DNA from: Prorocentrum cordatum
Lineage: Eukaryota > Sar > Dinophyceae > Prorocentrales > Prorocentraceae
Assembly (NCBI GenBank): GCA_963575745.1
Contig: CAUYUJ010018472.1
Span: 138,271-175,770 of the forward strand
Reading direction: 5' to 3'
DNA: 37,500 nt
The notes beneath the pieces were generated by a model. It saw only the letters and a program-made list of their open reading frames with translations. It made no database searches and was not told the origin of the DNA. Within the stretch, counting starts at the first letter, position 1; the number at the start of each line of letters is the position of its first letter. Below are positions 35,273 to 37,500 of this stretch, one piece after another. A program made the translations under genes and the position numbers.

Positions 35273-36602
35273 TTCCACGCCCCCTGGCCCTCCAGGCGCC
35301 GCGCCGCTGCCTGCGGAGCATTCGGAGGTTCGACCTCCCAAGGCAATCCCACGACGAGGCGATTCTACAAGAACCTTTTGTCGCCTCGACGCGGGGCCGC
35401 CCTGGAAGGACAACCTCTCGAAGGCCCAATCGCCTCAGAGGTGATCGCTCTGCGGCAACCCGAACCTTTCGCGCGGCGTCTGGATGCTCGCAGCGATCCG
35501 GCTGGCCTGCTGCTGGAGGTGGCTCTGCTGTTGCTGAAGGAGCCTCATCGCCTCCCTGCTGCTGTTGCTTTGTCGTCAGCTCCTGTTGCGGCTGTTGCTG
35601 CTCCGCGTCGGCGCCAGGTGTTGTTGCTGCTGCTGCGGCTGCAGGCTGCTGCGTCTCCTGCTGCATCTCCGCCGCCTGCTGCTGATCCACCGCCTGCTGC
35701 TGATGCGCCTGCTGCTGCTGCGCAGCCCAGGCGGCGTGTTGCTGCTGCGCGTGCTGCTGCTGTTGCGATTGCTGCTGCTTCGCGGCTGCCTGCTGTTGCT
35801 CGTGTTGCTGCTGCGCGGCCGTCTGCTGCTGATCTTGCTGCCGTTGATCTCGCTGGTGCTGCGCAGCCCAGGCAGCCGTCGCGGCCTGAGTCGGCACCTG
35901 CGGCTTGAAGCTTTGCAGGAGGTCACCTGCGGATGAATGTGGCGAGGCCCGCCATTGCTGCCAGGGCGGCGCCGCAGCGCCAGGAGGCGGTGCTGCGGGC
36001 GTCGCCTTGCTCGTCGCCGACAGGTATTTTTGATGCGGCGTCTTGGGGCGGAAGAGGCCTTCCTGGGCTGGCTGCCGCCAGCTCGAGCTGGACGATGCTG
36101 CTGCTGCTGCTGATGCAGCCACTGCTGCTGGAGCTGTTGCTCCTGCTGCTGCTGCAGCCTCTGCTGCTGGAGCTGTTGCTGCTGCCCCGAACTGCTGGTG
36201 CTGCTGGAGCTGCTGCCGGAGCTGCTGCTGCAGGAACTGCTCGCCTGCTGCATCTTCTGCTGCGCCCTGTGCTGCGGCTGCGGCTGCTGCTGCTGCGCCG
36301 TCTGCTGGAGCTGCTGCTGCTGCGGCCTCTGATGCTGGAGGCGTTGCTGCTGCTGCTGCTCCTACAGCCTCTGGCGCAGGCGAGGCTGCCGCCGCTGCGC
36401 GCCGAGGGGCAGGCTTGGAAGGTGGCCTCCGAGACGGCGTGCGCGGGCGGCGTGGCGCCGCCGTCCAGGGCGCCACTCCCCGCGGGCGGCGCGCCAGCAC
36501 GTCGGGGCTCACCTGGGCGGAGAGGGGGTGCTGCAGGAGGCAGCGCCTCTTCAAGTACCATGTCCGTCTCGAGTTCGACGTTCGAAGTTCGAAACTCGAC
36601 AT
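35040..36602 (-). CDS. Alanine/glutamine-rich low-complexity protein
   Basis: One minus frame is open for 520 codons. The order is an Ala-rich part (about residues 69-120), a first Q patch (EQFLQQQLRQQLQQHQQFGA), an Ala-rich linker, a less repetitive core (WRQPAQEGLFRPKTPHQKYL and then SAGDLLQSFKPQVPTQ), and a long Q-rich domain rich in QQQ with His and Ala (about residues 235-330). A basic tail runs through a 30-base homopolymer near 35245-35275. The ATG lies in the TTCGAA microsatellite, so the true start is probably elsewhere, for instance after an acceptor CTCTCCGCCCAG at 36513. CAG/CTG expansion could also keep a non-coding frame open, but the core looks like protein. Such Q-rich regions are common in RNA-binding or transcription-related proteins; no domain is visible. 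Confidence 0.5.
35243..35272. repeat. Poly-C homopolymer
   Basis: About 30 consecutive C. A similar C-run lies at about 32199-32236. Confidence 0.9.
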
Positions 36603-36648
36603 CCGAATGTCGAATTTTGAACTTCGAACTCGGAAGGTTGAACTTCGA
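36565..36648. repeat. TTCGAA-rich patch
   Basis: GTTCGAAGTTCGAAAC and diverged copies, the same family as 31171-31230. Many words are self-complementary. Confidence 0.7.
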
Positions 36649-36650
36649 AA

Positions 36651-37302
36651 TCACCCCGCGACCTCCTGCCGCGTCCTCCGCGGCGCAGCATCCGCCTCCT
36701 CCATCTCCGCGGCGAGCGACGCCTCCATGGCGCGCTTCTTGCTCGAGAACCTGGGCATGGATGGTTGCGCACGTGTGTTGTTGTTTTTTATGTTTTTTTT
36801 TTATAAAAAAAACATAATAATAATAAAATCGCCGGAGGCGTTGCCCCCACGCGACATTATACATTTTGCTTTCGTATCCCCAGGAGCTCGCGGTGCCGCG
36901 CTCCCATCGCCGCGCGGTTCCGCGCCTGCGGCCGCGCCGCAATCGCCACGTGCGCGTTGCGGGTGGCCTGGTTGCGCTTCTGGCAGTGGTGGCTCAAGCG
37001 CAAGTGCACGAACTTGCCCTGCAAGCAGCGCGCGCGCCGCCGTCCCCCGCGGCCTTTGATCCACGCGCGCGCCTCGCGCTTCCCCATCTCCTCAGGCAGC
37101 CGCTGCAGCTCCTCCTCGGGCCCCCCCTCATAGACGACCATGCAGTCGTCGTCATCCTCCCCCCCTCCGCCTCTTCGCCAGCAGGGCGTCCGTCACGGAG
37201 CAAGTCCTTGAACGGATCCTTGCCGCCAGGCGGGCCTTCACCGTCGCCCCCGCCAGGGCGCGGTGGGTTCCTCATCGGCGGGGGGCGCGGCGTCGCCACC
37301 GC
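36651..37302 (-). CDS. Unknown basic protein, last two exons (5' part beyond right edge)
   Basis: The upstream exon (37302-36879) follows a pyrimidine-rich acceptor CCCTGCCCGCAG. It reads PPRPGGGDGEGPPGGKDPFK and DLLRDGRPAGEEAEGG, then, one frame over, EDDDDCMVVYEGGPEEELQR, LPEEMGKREARAWIKGRGGR, CLQGKFVHLRLSHHCQKRNQ and MGARHRELLG. The frame change falls in a seven-G run near 37165, so a one-base indel is likely. Intron 36878-36751 (128 nt) starts GATACG, holds a T/A-rich palindrome and ends CATGCCCAG. The last exon continues in phase: FSSKKRAMEASLAAEMEEAD, AAPRRTRQEVAG and TGA (36651-36653). No family recognised; the C-terminus is a charged helix. Confidence 0.55.
36751..36878 (-). other. 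GA-AG intron (128 nt)
   Basis: Exon end GG, intron GATACG...CCATGCCCAG, exon start GTTCTCG. The junction restores one frame. The intron interior contains a T-run/A-run palindrome (about 36789-36815) and TAATAATAATA. Confidence 0.55.
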
Positions 37303-37500
37303 CTGCGGGCAGGGGGGATGGGGAAAAAGACTTGCTCCTCCTCCTCCTCCTCCTCTTCCTCCTCCTTCAGGAGGCGAGGCACCCCCCTCTTCTCCCCCCT
37401 CTTCCTCCTCCCCCATCCGCCTGCTGCGCCGGCGCCGCGAGCAGCAGCGCTGCCTAGCAGGCCGCCATGGCCCCGCCGAGAGGCCCTGCTTGGGAGGGGC
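37303..37500. other. Window end; probable intron and next exon of the minus-strand gene
   Basis: Pyrimidine tract on the minus strand next to the acceptor at 37303, then CCT-rich sequence. The coding frame beyond is not resolvable. Confidence 0.35.

Noticed and set aside
35565-35936. Plus-strand Leu/Cys-rich ORF in the CTG region
   Set aside because: Antisense of CAG-rich DNA; the minus strand gives a coherent Q-rich protein with non-repetitive core.
36961-37000. GGCTCAAG near 36980 as a second spliced-leader relic
   Set aside because: Only eight bases match and the ATTTT part is absent; it also lies within a coding exon on the other strand.

Overview
The window looks like nuclear DNA from a dinoflagellate alga. 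Four independent signs point there. (1) Both LTRs of a complete retrotransposon contain a sequence ending in the 13 bases with which the dinoflagellate spliced leader ends (ATTTTGGCTCAAG). (2) The Copia polyprotein, with its GDD reverse transcriptase motif and a methyltransferase-like insert, is of a kind I associate with dinoflagellates. (3) Several exons are separated by short introns with GC-AG or GA-AG borders. (4) There is a decayed pentatricopeptide-repeat (PPR) gene and a decayed member of a large dinoflagellate-expanded family of unknown function. Genus cannot be read from the sequence. Composition is GC-rich and very repeat-rich. No prokaryotic features, CRISPR arrays, tRNA or rRNA genes were seen.

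Layout. 1-1063: PPR pseudogene (minus strand). 1.4-2.8 kb: two exon-like plus-strand segments, then paired foldback repeats and CCT/GGA microsatellites. 3.2-6.3 kb: small terminal-inverted-repeat (TIR) elements, a nested palindrome cluster and duplications. 6.5-10.2 kb: a series of tandem arrays (12, 75, about 160 and 60 bp). 10.7-15.4 kb: a G/T-skewed TCTTGG-rich degenerate minisatellite with a 391-bp higher-order duplication. 16989-24341: an intact 7,353-bp Copia-type LTR retrotransposon with identical 83-bp LTRs and a 5-bp target duplication, inserted in a (GGA)n tract. 24.4-28.9 kb: a small secreted-protein ORF, an exact 89-bp tandem array, a short C-terminal exon, and more TIR elements. 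29.2-31.1 kb: a frameshifted minus-strand gene of the expanded family. 32.2-33.4 kb: a two-exon minus-strand gene. 34.1-35.1 kb: plus-strand exons with GC-AG introns and an AT-rich intron. 35.0-37.5 kb: a glutamine/alanine-rich minus-strand ORF and the 3' exons of another minus-strand gene that runs off the right edge.

How it fits together. The only clearly complete functional unit is the retrotransposon: Gag with zinc knuckle and aspartic protease, then, in the -1 frame, integrase, a zinc-finger-like linker, a methyltransferase-like domain, reverse transcriptase and RNase H. Its spliced-leader-like LTR suggests a link between host trans-splicing and the element's replication cycle. I regard this as the most interesting signal in the window. 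The dispersed roughly 155-bp TIR family (four two-ended copies and four one-ended remnants) is the second candidate for an undescribed system. Most of the remaining sequence is tandem repeats and gene debris.
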